40,162 nucleotides of DNA from Amphimedon queenslandica (taxonomy: Eukaryota > Porifera > Demospongiae > Haplosclerida > Niphatidae): positions 101,683 through 141,844 of the forward strand of contig NW_003546396.1 of NCBI RefSeq assembly GCF_000090795.2, given 5' to 3'. Shown here in pieces: positions 30,001-40,162 of the stretch (its first letter is position 1; every line of letters starts with the position of its first letter). Position numbers and translations under genes: made by a program. Under the pieces are notes generated by a model. The model was not told where the DNA came from. It made no database searches and saw only the letters and a list, made by a program, of their open reading frames with translations.

Positions 30001-31918
30001 ATCAAAGATTATCAGTAATCCTTCTCCATCTCTATCCAAAAACCAATCAACTGCTTTTGAAACTTTAAAACTTTTATACTCAAACAGGTCGGCTAGGGTA
30101 GAAGCCGTAGCTACCTTCCTATTTCTTAAAGGACAGTAAAGTACTAAGTTATACTGTTGGTGTACAAGAGTTTCATTTGACCACATGTTTAACAGTTTAC
30201 GACAAAGTGTTGTCTTGCCAATACCAGGAGGACCATCTATTACTACTCTGAGAGACAGAGAACTTTCTGTGGGTTGGAGAACATCTTCGACACTTATCTC
30301 TTTGTTTTCAGTTAGTTTAACTGTTTTATCAACTTGTCCCCTTAGCAGATGCCAAGCTGATTCTGCTTGTGTACTGGAGTCTTGTTTTTCTACTAGTGCT
30401 AGTCTTCCAAAATAATCTTTTCCAATTCTTGGTGGCCAGTCTGTAGCAACAATAGGTTGGTGCTTGTAGAGTTGTCTCATATTGTCAGCATATCCTTGAA
30501 CATCATCAGGTATTGAATGAATGGGTTTAGTTACATCAGACTGACCTATTGATCAAGATACATAAAATATAATGTATACACATTAATTTTTATTATGTAC
30601 CTCTTATATTAGTAACTGATGTATTGGATGTATCATCAACTTGTGATGGTAGTACAGTATGTGAACTGACATTATCAGGTATAGACTGACCTAATGATAG
30701 AGATAATCACTGATAATGTACACACAAACACACACACACTCACCTAACTGGTGTAATATAGAGGTAGCAATATCTGTTAGTGTATGATGTTGTTGGTTCA
30801 TTAATACATGACATGTATTAATGAGATATTGCTCTGGAGTAAGGGATGATTCTAACTGCCGTTGCAATACGCTCATCAGTTTCATTGCTTTAGTATAATC
30901 AGTCATAATTCCCATTACAAGTACATCATCAAAAGTTTGTTGTGGTATCAATCCTTTAGCAAGTAGTTCACTTGTTATTCTGTAAAGATCGCATGAAATT
31001 CCATCAGTGAGTAGGTGAGAATGAGTCCTTAATATATCCATTGGATTACCTGCAGTAGTGTATTAGTTAATGAGGGTTGTACATTAATTATATATTTACC
31101 TGTTATTTGACCAGGATTAGATCTAGTCATGGCTTCCATATTATCATCAGAATTTTTTCCAGTAGGATTCGTTGATGTATTGCCATCATTATTAGCTCCT
31201 CCAGTAGACCATTCCATTTCATGTTCAATAGTTCTAGCTAGTTCATTCTCTTTACATTGTTTCAAAGCATTAATGACATCTCTCCATGATGCTGTAGGAT
31301 TAACTTGTAGCCATTTCTTGTGTAAAGCCATTTTTTTAAGATGAGCATTTCTTTTTGTTTTATTGATTATACTGACATCAGACTGTGTTATCCCAGGAAG
31401 GCAAAGAGCAAATGGTTTCCAGTCAGCAAGTGGCTTAAGACACTTCGCAAGTAAGAGACAAGATGGTTGATCATCTATCATAGGACCAGGATTGAGTTCA
31501 ACATCTCCTGATAAGAGGAGGAGAAGTAAAACCAAATAGTAGATCAGGTCAAAGCTACTGCCAATAGTAGATATAAACAAGGCTAATGACTGGAGGCAGT
31601 GGGTCATAACAGTAACACCTATTATAAATACATATTATGACAACATTAGCTATGTACATATAGACTCTTAAATTATTTACCCGTGGAAGGGGAAAAAATG
31701 AACTCCATACATCTTAATAAAGATAAAAGAAGGGAAACAGTGAAAGACAGAGCTGCTGGCAGTTTAGATGTCTTCTCTTCCGATGTAGTATGGCCTGACC
31801 TACTGTCTACTTTAGCTTTGAATGAGTGAGAGTGGTGGCCATTAGCTGGTCTACTAGAGGCAAGTTGACAGTAGCTCCACAGTCCAATACTTGCTCTCCA
31901 TTGAGAGACATCAATCAT
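27028..31918 (-). CDS. NLR immune receptor: 2A-type leader, DEATH, CARD-like, NACHT, LRR
   Basis: Five exons on the minus strand: 31918-31681, 31618-31100, 31049-30744, 30690-30601, 30545-27028. All introns are short, GT-AG and phase 1; the frame closes as exactly 1556 codons plus stop. Residues 1-124 are a leader with two hydrophobic stretches ending in GDVELNPG, followed by Pro125: a complete 2A ribosome-skipping motif. A DEATH domain follows (about 126-216), then a CARD-like domain (about 256-354), a linker and NACHT: Walker A GPPGIGKT at 489-496, Walker B FDGWDEL at about 565-571, and the FLHLSIQEFLAA motif near residue 800. The C-terminal 700 residues hold LRRs interrupted by an acidic tract. 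It is a bona fide tripartite NLR, a likely cytosolic sensor of microbial or danger signals; the ligand is unknown. Confidence 0.92.
27662..27920 (-). repeat. Glu-rich coding tract inside the NLR LRR region
   Basis: About 85 codons, mostly GAG and GAA, form an imperfect purine repeat giving runs such as EEEGEEGEEENVEE and VGEEEEEEEMEDWEGE. It lies between two LRR-like segments (LKALSIDIKEI before, LKHLEINDDI after). The frame is preserved throughout. Confidence 0.85.
31482..31508 (-). other. 2A ribosome-skipping motif in the NLR leader
   Basis: Codons from 31508 to 31482 read GDVELNPGP, a full match to the 2A consensus D(V/I)ExNPGP, directly after a hydrophobic run of leucines. In known 2A sequences the ribosome fails to form the Gly-Pro bond, releasing the upstream peptide and continuing with Pro. 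Here this would separate a 124-residue membrane-active leader from a 1432-residue receptor starting with Pro and the DEATH domain. Activity in this context is inferred. Confidence 0.88.
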
Positions 31919-33058
31919 CTTGAGAATAACTCAAAAAACAAAATTTTCTATGCCCTCGCTAAGTAGAGCACAAAAAAGTGGGTGTATTTTGTGACTATAC
32001 TAGACTATTATCAAGTATTCATCATTGTCATATGAGAATCCTCTGAAGCGTATCAGTGACCAAATGTTTGTACTTCCTACTGCAGCTGTTATTGTTCTTA
32101 TGACTAAATTTGGTCATTTCCCTGTATGACTAATATTAAATTGTATAATGATGTCAATACATAGAACTACCTTATCATTATTATAAAAAATTGCATTTTA
32201 TGAGTTAATACACACAAGTTGAAGAGTACTCATGACCACATTCATTGTCCTCAAGAAATAATTATTAACTTCTTCTTTATCACTCACTTTCTCTCTTCCC
32301 TGAGTTCCCTCTAACTCTTTAATTCCTGCACTCATTCATTTATCCCTTACTCACTCCTCTCTCCCTCTCTCTCCCTCACCCTCACCCTTACCCTCACCAT
32401 CCCCCTTCGCCCTCCCCCTCCTTCCTCTCCCTCTCTCTCCTTCACAATAAACTGAACAACATTTTAAATGTACAATAAATACATATGACGTGAAAAATGT
32501 GATACAACTTCTCATCAGTACCCCCTCATTTTACATGTAATTGATACAGACTCAATAGCAACTTCCAAAAATAAATTTTTGCTCAAAATGTCCAATGTGA
32601 CACCAATACTAATTAGAGTGTACAACTACATTACGTATCAGGTAAAAGTAGTCGTAGCGTTCCAGCTGGGAGCTACCACATATTTCTATTTATTTAGTAC
32701 GCAAAAGATAACCAAACTACCATGCTAAACTAGACTCTTATAATTAGAAAATCTCTTTTTCTACTTGTAGGTAGCTAAAGCTAAAACATGCATGAGAACA
32801 AGGCCACAGGCTCTCTAAATAAGTTTGTGCATGTGGCAAGTGACAAGCAATAAAGCCTCAAAATAAAATTTACTGCTTACATGTATCTTGTCTGACAAGC
32901 ATGTATTTATGACTTCAATTCTAACTATGCAGCAAAAATTAATGGATAAAAGTAAAGTATCAGACACAGTAAAAAGTAATAAATTGACAATCAAACTTGT
33001 ATAGTCAGCGTAAAGAAATAAGTCAACTACTAGGAGACTGAATCAGTCGTATGTTCAT
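31919..33058. other. Intergenic region upstream of the NLR; no gene seen
   Basis: The first few hundred bases must include the NLR promoter and 5' UTR; no defined motif is visible. A pyrimidine-rich low-complexity run (ctctccctctctctccctca type) lies at about 32345-32443. The end (about 32990-33058) is similar to 34535-34621 downstream of the next P450 copy, so it belongs to the P450 duplication. Confidence 0.5.
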
Positions 33059-33893
33059 TCAAACTTTTGCAGTTTTAAGATAAATACCATCTATTAGATA
33101 TTGCAAAGCAGCTACTACCGTTTTCAACAGTACCTACATGCAAAAATTAAAAATTAATACTCCCATGATTGTGATCAGCTAACTTGAGTATCAGGTGATC
33201 TTTCAAACCTATACTTCCTCAATATACTCACTAAGCAAGCCTTAGCCTCCATTAGTGCAAACCTCATTCCAATACAACTCCTTGGTCCTGAACCAAAAGG
33301 AATGTAAGCCTGAGGATTCCTACCCTCCTTGCCTTCTGGACTAAACCTGTACATCAAGAGGAATCATTAATGATTAGTTTTTTAAATGGATCTAACCGTT
33401 TTGGATTGAAAACTTCAGGCTGGTCCCAATACTCTGGTGACGTATATATCTTCATTTCGGACAAGGAGAGGATTTCAATGTAGTGCAATGTCCATCATAT
33501 TTTGGCAGCTATTGTGTATTTTAGGTTATGTATATAACAGTGGGCAGGTTTATTACATTTTGTTAACTTCCCCAAATACCTTCCCACTTTTAGCAAGCCA
33601 TTTCTCTTGAAAATCAGTTGAAGACTAAAGCAAAATTTAACCATAATTTGTTTATAATTGCTAATAATTATAATTACCGTTTTAAAAATTTCTATTCCAT
33701 TTCCCATTAAAGGCGTAACTGGAGGATGAGGGATTCCCAGCCTCCTAAGTACACTATATGCATGGTACAAACTATGAGTAAACAACATCACTGAAGTGTT
33801 TAATATGGTTAAATGTAATTCTCACCGATAGCAACAATAAACAACTGAGTAGCAGAGTAATTAAAAGTAGCAGTATGCCACAAGAAAGCTCAT
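33059..33893 (-). pseudogene. Cytochrome P450 pseudogene, downstream copy (middle exons missing)
   Basis: Recognisable parts on the minus strand: a hydrophobic N-terminal exon at about 33893-33830 with a 2-base insertion relative to the neighbouring copy, an exon with LGIPHPPVTPLMGNGIEIF (33790-33683), one with FQEKWLAKSGKVFG (about 33620-33565), the end of the meander exon (about 33466-33400), the heme-binding exon 33346-33184 (FGSGPRSCIG) and the last exon ending TGA at 33059. Exons for the I-helix and K-helix are absent, and the donor after KVFG is lost. No working P450 can be made. Confidence 0.85.
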
Positions 33894-34621
33894 CATTCTA
33901 CTTACAGCTAGACTCTTCTCATGAGCTCTCACCGGTCAATAAATGCCAGTACTGCTCTAGTAGCTCAGCTAGTAGTCGTTGATGCTAGTGATATGATCTT
34001 CATCACTTAATTTCCCCCACAGGCCCCCTCCTACTGCATTAGAATAGCTCGAGCCACGTTATTGTGCTATGTGATCTTTCTTGCTGGCAGAGAGGTTTTT
34101 GAATAGCAGTTTAATCTTATTTTGCTAACCTTTCCTGCAAATGAGCACAGGCAATGACAGGCTTGCTGATACATGTGATAGCGAGCTGATATAGGCACCA
34201 TTTTTATTTCATTGTGACCACACCCGTTACCCACTTGTAATGAAAATTAGGCTATTTAACTTTAATAATAGTTTTAAAATTATAATACTACCATCATGTA
34301 AACAGACAATGTTAGTCTTTATTTGCAGCATGAATGTTGGCAGTGCCTGCATCACTAGATTTAGATTATCAACGTGTAATCTATGTGCTTTGAACCATAT
34401 GTAAATGAAAATTACATAATTCTAGAACTAAAACATAATACTGAGTTTTTAATAAAAATGCCTCAAAATTAATGAATACATTCACTGCATTAATCATAAC
34501 ATTGAAAAACTACACAGCAAAAATGGCATTAAAAAGTTTAGCCTAAACAAAAAGTCAGTACAATTCAAAGAATTAAGAAAAAAGTCAACTACGAGGAGAT
34601 TGCATCATTAGTGAAACTATA
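33894..34621. other. Region between P450 copies: duplicated promoter and element remnant
   Basis: No gene. 33894-34060 resembles the 5' flanks at 37370-37560 and 38745-38990 (gagctctc, ctcctactgcat). 34080-34260 contains a fragment related to the 562-bp element (cattgtgaccacaccc). 34535-34621 is the 3' flank of the middle P450 copy. Confidence 0.55.
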
Positions 34622-37338
34622 TTAAACTTTTGCAATTTTAAGATAAATACCATCTTTAGGAAATTGTGTAAAGCCTAGAACCATTTTCAATGGTACCTAC
34701 AACAATTAGATAAAATTAAGAATTAATAATCTATGAATGATTGTGATCAGCTAACCTGAGTATCAGGTGATCTTTCAAACCTATACTTCCTCAATATACT
34801 CACTAAGCAAGCCTTAGCCTCCATTAGTGCAAACCTCATTCCAATACAACTCCTTGGTCCTGAACCAAAAGGAATGTAAGCCTGAGGATTCCTACCCTCG
34901 TTGCCTTCTGGGCTAAACCTGTACATCAAGAGGAATTATTAATTATTAATTTTTGATGGAGCAGATCTAACCGTTTTGGATTGAAAACTTCGGCTGGTCC
35001 CAATACTCTGGTGACATGTGTATCTTTAGTATTGGAATAATAATTCTACATCCTTCAGGGGTTGTGACACCATTCATTGTACATGTCTCGTTACACAAAC
35101 GAACCATACTAAAAAGTAAATAAAAGTAAAAATGGGCTATAGTACTCAATTACGTTGGTGCTGGTGGATATATACGCAGTGTCTCCTGAATGACCCAATC
35201 AAGATAAGGAATGCTTTGTGAAGCATCATACAAAGAAGGATTCTATAAATACAGTACAATAATAATAATAATAATAACTTTTTTCAATATACTTCATTTT
35301 CCTGATAGTAGTCATCAATGGCTTGACACAGTTCTTCTTGCTCTTGAGGGTTTATTGCTAAAAGATATGAAGTGAAGGCCAGCAAGCTACTAGTTGTCTC
35401 TTGGCCAGCAAGCATAAAATCTAAGCAGAGACCAACAATCTGTTTGTCAGTTAGTACACATGAAGCCTTAATGCTAGACTCATTCTCTGGGTCATCTGGT
35501 GCTTCAGCATCCATTAATAATTGAAGAAAATCTTCTCTCTAAAAAATATACAAGATACATCATGTTATGGTTAAATCACTCCAACAAAGCAAAGAAAACT
35601 TTTTCTATTCAATGGAACACTTATAATTATTAGTACTATTTCCAACAAGTTGATGGCAATTGAGGGGTAAGTGGTACAGCAAGTGTCAGTAAAAGATCTT
35701 GATGCTCAAGATACAGACCTTGTTACCATTGTGGCTTTGTTCCACTTGTTGTTCTCTTCTTGATTTTATGATACTCAATGAGGTATCATTGATAACCTTC
35801 ATGTGTCTCCCTAATGGTAGGATCCTTGCACCAATGACACTTAGTAATCTCAGCAAAGTAGGGAAGTAACCTATGGTCACCAAAATGTAATCAGTGCATA
35901 TTAATCCAACAATACTTACTGTCAATAATTTCATGCCAAATGAGGAATGATTCATTTAAATCAGTGAAAAATCCATTAGCTGCTTCTGAAAGTGCACTTC
36001 CCTCACCTTTTAATACATTTACTTCAGAACCAAAAGCTACTGCAAGAATTGTTTCCAAAGTAAACTGGGCATAAATTCTGAATAATTAATTTAAAATAAT
36101 TTTATAAATGTCTCAATTGCTTTACTTGTGTACGTTGACACTTTGTCCCTTTTTATTAATATCTTCCAATACACTGCATAGACAATTGATGCTTTTATCA
36201 ACTAGTGGCATCATCTGTCATAAAAACATGTTAATTTGGTTTTGATGATAAAGCACATTATAAGACTAACCAGCTTAAGTTTTTTTGCTTGAAAAAGTTG
36301 GAGTAACTATACGACGGACACGCTTCCACTCCTCACCTTGCTCAAAAAGCAATCCTGGTCCCATGTTGTTATTCTTACGTATTTCAATCATTAGATGAGG
36401 CTGTCTCTATAAACACAGTATATCATAAGTACAGGTACATGCATTGTAAATTAAAATTCCTTTTAGTGTACTCACATCTGTATTGACGAATTTGTTGGAC
36501 TGCTTTACCATGATCTCCTTGAGTATGTCAAGATCAGCTACTACAATGTCTATGTTTGTACCCAAATAATAACTAGAAATAAATTAATAATAAAATCAAT
36601 GATATTTCTTGTATAAGCCTTTTTGCCACCCCCTCTTTGTAGCATTATACACCATCAAGGATACATAATCATGTACTCATGATATTATATAGCGGGTTTT
36701 TTCGAGGATAACAAGTTTCGTAAATTTTGCAGATTTTTCAGTTAAGATTCGTGAAATTAAATTCCTTGAAAATCAATTTAATACGATACAAGATGCTAGA
36801 GTAGTGGAAATTTGCAAAAATTAATTTCATGAACCTCCAGGGCGCAAAACAGCTAGGTCATTTGTCAAAATTATCCTCAACAATTCCACTCCGTTTTGGC
36901 CCGGTAAATTGGGAAAGGAGGGCCATGATTTATTTGATAACCATTATAGTGACACAATCTGTTATTATTATAAAGTACACAGCTTATGTGCAAATGTGCA
37001 CAAAATAGGTTTCAACTTACCCAAATAGTTTCCACTTTTAGCAAGCCATTTCTCTTGAAAATCAGTAGAAGACTATAGAAAATTTAGTAATAGTCAATCA
37101 GATAATTGCTTAATAATAAATTATTATTATTACCATTTTTAAAAGTTCTATTTAATAAAAGGCATAACTGGAGGATGAGGGATTCCAAGCCTCTTAAGGA
37201 CACCATATGCATGATACAAACTATGAGCAAACAAGCAACGCTGAAGTGTATATGGGACCTAATACTCACAGAGCAACAATAAACAAGTAGCAGACTAAGC
37301 AGAGTAATGAAAAGTAGCAGTATGCCAAGAAAGCTCAT
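34622..37338 (-). pseudogene. Cytochrome P450 (CYP3-clan-like), middle copy: all 13 exons present but with frame lesions
   Basis: Exons: 37338-37270, 37240-37134, 37072-37021, 36572-36476, 36416-36271, 36214-36126, 36077-35920, 35870-35719, 35538-35293, 35242-35154, 35108-34972, 34918-34756, 34697-34622. Hallmarks of a microsomal heme monooxygenase are clear: N-terminal membrane anchor, I-helix AGQETTS, K-helix ETLRIYPP, heme loop FGSGPRSCIG. Compared with its neighbours and with splice phase it has several lesions: a deletion giving a stop in exon 2, a missing base in exon 3, seven instead of six A in exon 5 before CTTAAG, a missing base in exon 11 (CCGAAG for CCTGAAG) and an extra T in the last exon. 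It is a recently dead gene, unless the draft sequence contains indel errors. The CYP3-clan assignment is tentative. Confidence 0.8.
36685..36890. mobile_element. Degenerate MITE remnant in a P450 intron
   Basis: The left end tatagcgggttttttcgagg resembles the ends of the elements at 13275 and 17167, and a weak inverse (attatcctcaac) occurs near 36868. The interior has typical ttcgtgaaatt / aatttcatgaa blocks. Ends are degraded, so borders are approximate. Confidence 0.5.
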
Positions 37339-38112
37339 TTTTGGGAGTCAGTAGAGAATCAGTCCACTAAAACAGACTCCCGCAGTTCTCTGGGCTCTCT
37401 AGGTGCTAACCAGACCTGACTGGCCTATAGCTAGTGGCTAGTCCGTCGCTATATAGATCATTCGGCTTGAGTTGCGGAGAGTTCAGAGTTGATCATATGA
37501 CCTTCATGTGAGTTCTACTGTTTCCCTTCGGTCCACTCCTACTGCATACTGTTCATAGAAGACTGTGAAATTGCATCAGCATAAATTTACACTCAGCAGT
37601 TTATCATAAACATGCTAGACTGCTGAGCCTGTAAATTTTCAACCCTCGTTTTCAACCCAGAGGAGGTTCTGCAGGGTGGGTCAAAAAGTCACTTAATTAG
37701 CATCACGTGAGCCTTTATTAGAAATCATATGAAATTGGACACTGATTCCTCCACATGCATGACATGGTTTTCAAAAGCATTTTAAGGAACTTGACCTTAT
37801 TATTGTCCATGTAGACTACCCCACTTAATTTATTCTTAGCAATGCGCTTCATTTGATGTACAGGAGGGCTAATGGATATTGGATAAGACTTTAGGAACTG
37901 TAGTGTAACTAAGTGAGACGAAGAGTATTAAAAAGCAAGGGAGTTAGATTGAATGGCGAGGTGAAAGAGATAGCTAATAATGTTTACAAGTATTTTAAAG
38001 ACTACAAGTAAGGGAAAGGGAGCATTTCAGAGGATACTAGACTACTAGAGGCAACTGGTAAGCATTACAATAAACAGACTATAGTGGAATAGTATACATG
38101 ATTGGAATTGGA
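37339..38112. other. P450 5' flank and non-coding stretch; no gene seen
   Basis: 37370-37560 is the upstream flank of the middle P450, similar to 38745-38990. An imperfect hairpin with about 18-base arms (taaatttacactcagcag and ctgctgagcctgtaaattt) lies at 37582-37638. The rest is unremarkable. Confidence 0.5.
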
Positions 38113-38696
38113 ATAAATTTATTGGACTGCTTTACCGTGATCTCCTTGAGTATGTCAAGATTAGCTACTACAATGTCTACCTTTGTGCCAATATAATAAC
38201 TAGAAAGAAATTAATTATACAATCAAGATGTACTTTATAACCCTTTTTGCCACCCCTCTTTGTAGCATTACTCAAGCCTACTTGCCATTTTGCCACCCCT
38301 TCTTGGTAAATTGCAATGTGCGGACCAATGCCCATGCTTGCAGCAGGATTATAGCTGTAATACATACGTGTATATTGCTTGCAATAGCTATTATAGTACA
38401 TGTATCACAATTATGTGCACATTTGTGTAGGCTATGTACTTCTTATGACAGATAGGTTTCAACTCACCCAAATACCTTTCGACTTTTAGCAAGCTAACTC
38501 TCTTGAAAATCAGTAGAAGGCTATATTAAAGTTTAGTAATAGTTTATTAGATAATTGCTTAATAATTATTACCATTTTAAAAAGTTCTATTCCATTTCCC
38601 ATAAAAGGCATAACTATATAGAGGATGAGGGATTCCAAGCCACTTAAGGATACAATATGATACAAACAAAAGTAGAAGTATGCCAAAAAAGCTCAT
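38113..38696 (-). pseudogene. Cytochrome P450 pseudogene, upstream copy (first exons only)
   Basis: From ATG at 38696 the anchor is fused to the second exon without an intron (reading FFGILLLLFVSYCILKWLGI), followed by a 5-base insertion (ctata) that shifts the frame. The third exon (about 38520-38465) has a TAG where the other copies have the W of EKWLA, but keeps KVFG and a good GG|gtgagt donor. The fourth exon (38202 to about 38115) reads YYIGTKVDIVVANLDILKEI and is then cut off. No later exons are present. Confidence 0.85.
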
Positions 38697-38744
38697 CATT
38701 TTAGGAGTTAAGAATCAGGCTATCTAGTCCACTATAATACAAAC

Positions 38745-39447
38745 CTGCATGTCTGGCAGACTTTCGTTATAGGCTCTGAGCTCTCTAGGTACCAACCAGT
38801 GTGAGCCAGACTGCTAAAGTAGTTGGTAGTCCGTTGCTATATCTCATTCTGTTTCAGCTTGAGAGTTCAGAATTGAGAGACCATTTGACCTTCATGTAAG
38901 TCATATGACAAGTTGAATAATAGACTCGGTGCACTCCGCATGCATGCATACTGAGACTAGACTAAATCTATAGCTTCAATGAGCATGTGAAATTGCATCA
39001 TTCTAACTGACCACTATAGACTAATTACTTTTTGACAAAATGGTTTTAAAACTGATATAAGGCCTAGATACATTGAATACAGTGATATAACAACAATCTT
39101 GATATGACGTGCAGTGTGAATTAATTTTATGCAGTCTAATAATAAACCTATTGATCTGTTCATGGGCATTCCGTACATGCATAGTAGACCATCACTCTTC
39201 TCATGCATGCATAAACTGAAGATGTAAACATGATAGAACTGCTGTTGATCTTGAAAACAATTTGTCTGCATGTACATGTCATATTAATGTAAAATTTATA
39301 TAAAAACAAAACAACTAAACAATCAATACATTGCCATTTCAAAAAGCACAACCATTTTCAAAAAGAAATAAATGACCGTACTAGCATGCAAAAATCAAAA
39401 GAATAAAACACACAACTTTTATTCTGTGACTAATTTTGTCAGTCATC
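38745..39447. other. P450 5' flank, then non-coding stretch
   Basis: 38745-38990 is the third copy of the P450 upstream flank. 38991-39447 holds no recognisable gene; it includes the 3' flank of the transporter whose stop is at 39448. Confidence 0.5.
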
Positions 39448-40162
39448 TTAAGAGGGGATGTCTATGTCTCTGTTATATTGTTCCTCTTGTTCCATGTATC
39501 TCTGATAATGATCATCAACTATCTGAATAATATTAACTTCATTCTCTCTCACACGATACTTGTAACGTTTAGCCAGTATCACAAACACTATCAGTATGAT
39601 AAGAACTAGTACACTCTTTGTTATATAATAATAGAAACTAGTACATATGTACTGACTCTCACAATCAAATGGAAACTTGAGAGTGGTATTAATGAGAAAA
39701 TCAATTCCCCAAGTAGTAGCATACCACAATCCAACCATCACTCCTCTCATGTGTACTGGAGACTGAGCTACTGTAAACTCCAGTGATACTGTATACATAA
39801 AAATAAAAGAGAAACCTTGAATTGTTTGTGGAATAAAAAGAAATTTAGCAAAGTTGTTTATGTCAGGATGAAACCTATCAATGGCAAAAATGGTCACTTT
39901 AGAAACTGTAACAATAAAAGCAAGGAAGATACCAACACTCATTCTAGTTAGCATACTGGGAATATACTTGTAGAAACAAAATCTGATAAAGAATAAATAA
40001 ATTAACATTAGAATGACCGAGCAGAAATAATACTGAGAGTCTGTTACTGCTAAGCAAGTTGGTAATGTAAAACTTTCCACAGCAGACCAATAGGTATCAT
40101 CACTGAGAATAATTGCAATAAAACCAATGAATAATGGTAGCATACGAAATACTGTCTTCACA
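39448..40162 (-). CDS. POT/PTR-like transporter, copy 4, C-terminal half (continues beyond the window)
   Basis: An open frame runs from the window end to TAA at 39450-39448. It begins inside the conserved loop (VKTVFRMLPLFIGF) and covers the last six or so membrane spans and the family tail, with a short end (YNRDIDIPS) replacing the Asn-rich end of copy 2. It is closest to copy 2 in this half (shared DDTYWSAV and TLPTCLAVTD). Its presence about 27 kb from the main cluster, beyond the CHD, NLR and P450 genes, means the transporter family flanks both sides of the window. Confidence 0.85.
   Translation of the reverse strand, partial: VKTVFRMLPLFIGFIAIILSDDTYWSAVESFTLPTCLAVTDSQYYFCSVILMLIYLFFIRFCFYKYIPSMLTRMSVGIFLAFIVTVSKVTIFAIDRFHPDINNFAKFLFIPQTIQGFSFIFMYTVSLEFTVAQSPVHMRGVMVGLWYATTWGIDFLINTTLKFPFDCESQYICTSFYYYITKSVLVLIILIVFVILAKRYKYRVRENEVNIIQIVDDHYQRYMEQEEQYNRDIDIPS

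Overview
The window looks like nuclear DNA of an early-branching animal, most likely a demosponge (Amphimedon-like). Genes have many short introns with GT-AG ends, non-coding DNA is AT-rich, and there is an animal chromatin remodeller, a DEATH/CARD/NACHT/LRR immune receptor, microsomal-type P450 genes and many short inverted-repeat transposons. The species call is inference; the eukaryotic and metazoan nature is well supported by the gene structures.

Layout. Positions 1-14450 hold a family of intronless transporters related to the POT/PTR (SLC15) branch of the major facilitator superfamily: a 3' end at 1-128, complete genes at 1607-3157 (+), 4441-6003 (-) and 10636-12210 (+), a copy whose body has been deleted (about 7775-9262) and several relics. 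Their flanks are duplicated too. Positions 14654-24633 (-) carry the first 14 coding exons of a CHD6-9/Kismet-type remodeller, with a probable promoter near 26.4-26.55 kb. Its reading frame can be followed through both chromodomains and helicase lobe 1, then stops about 200 bp from the edge of the transporter duplication. The rest of the helicase is not visible. Positions 27028-31918 (-) hold a five-exon NLR gene of 1556 codons whose frame closes exactly. It has an N-terminal 2A-type ribosome-skipping motif, a DEATH domain, a CARD-like domain, NACHT and LRRs interrupted by a long acidic tract. Positions 33059-38696 (-) contain three tandem P450 copies, all damaged. Positions 39448-40162 (-) are the C-terminal half of another POT-type transporter.

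Non-coding structure is rich. The palindromic hexamer ACATGT is repeated many times between 14 and 26 kb, often just after 5' splice sites of the CHD gene, and is much rarer from 26 to 40 kb. At least six short inverted-repeat elements are visible, one carrying tRNA-like A and B boxes. The most interesting points are the 2A-tagged NLR, the abruptly ending CHD gene, the patchwork identity among transporter paralogs, and the closeness of peptide-transporter-like genes to an NLR.
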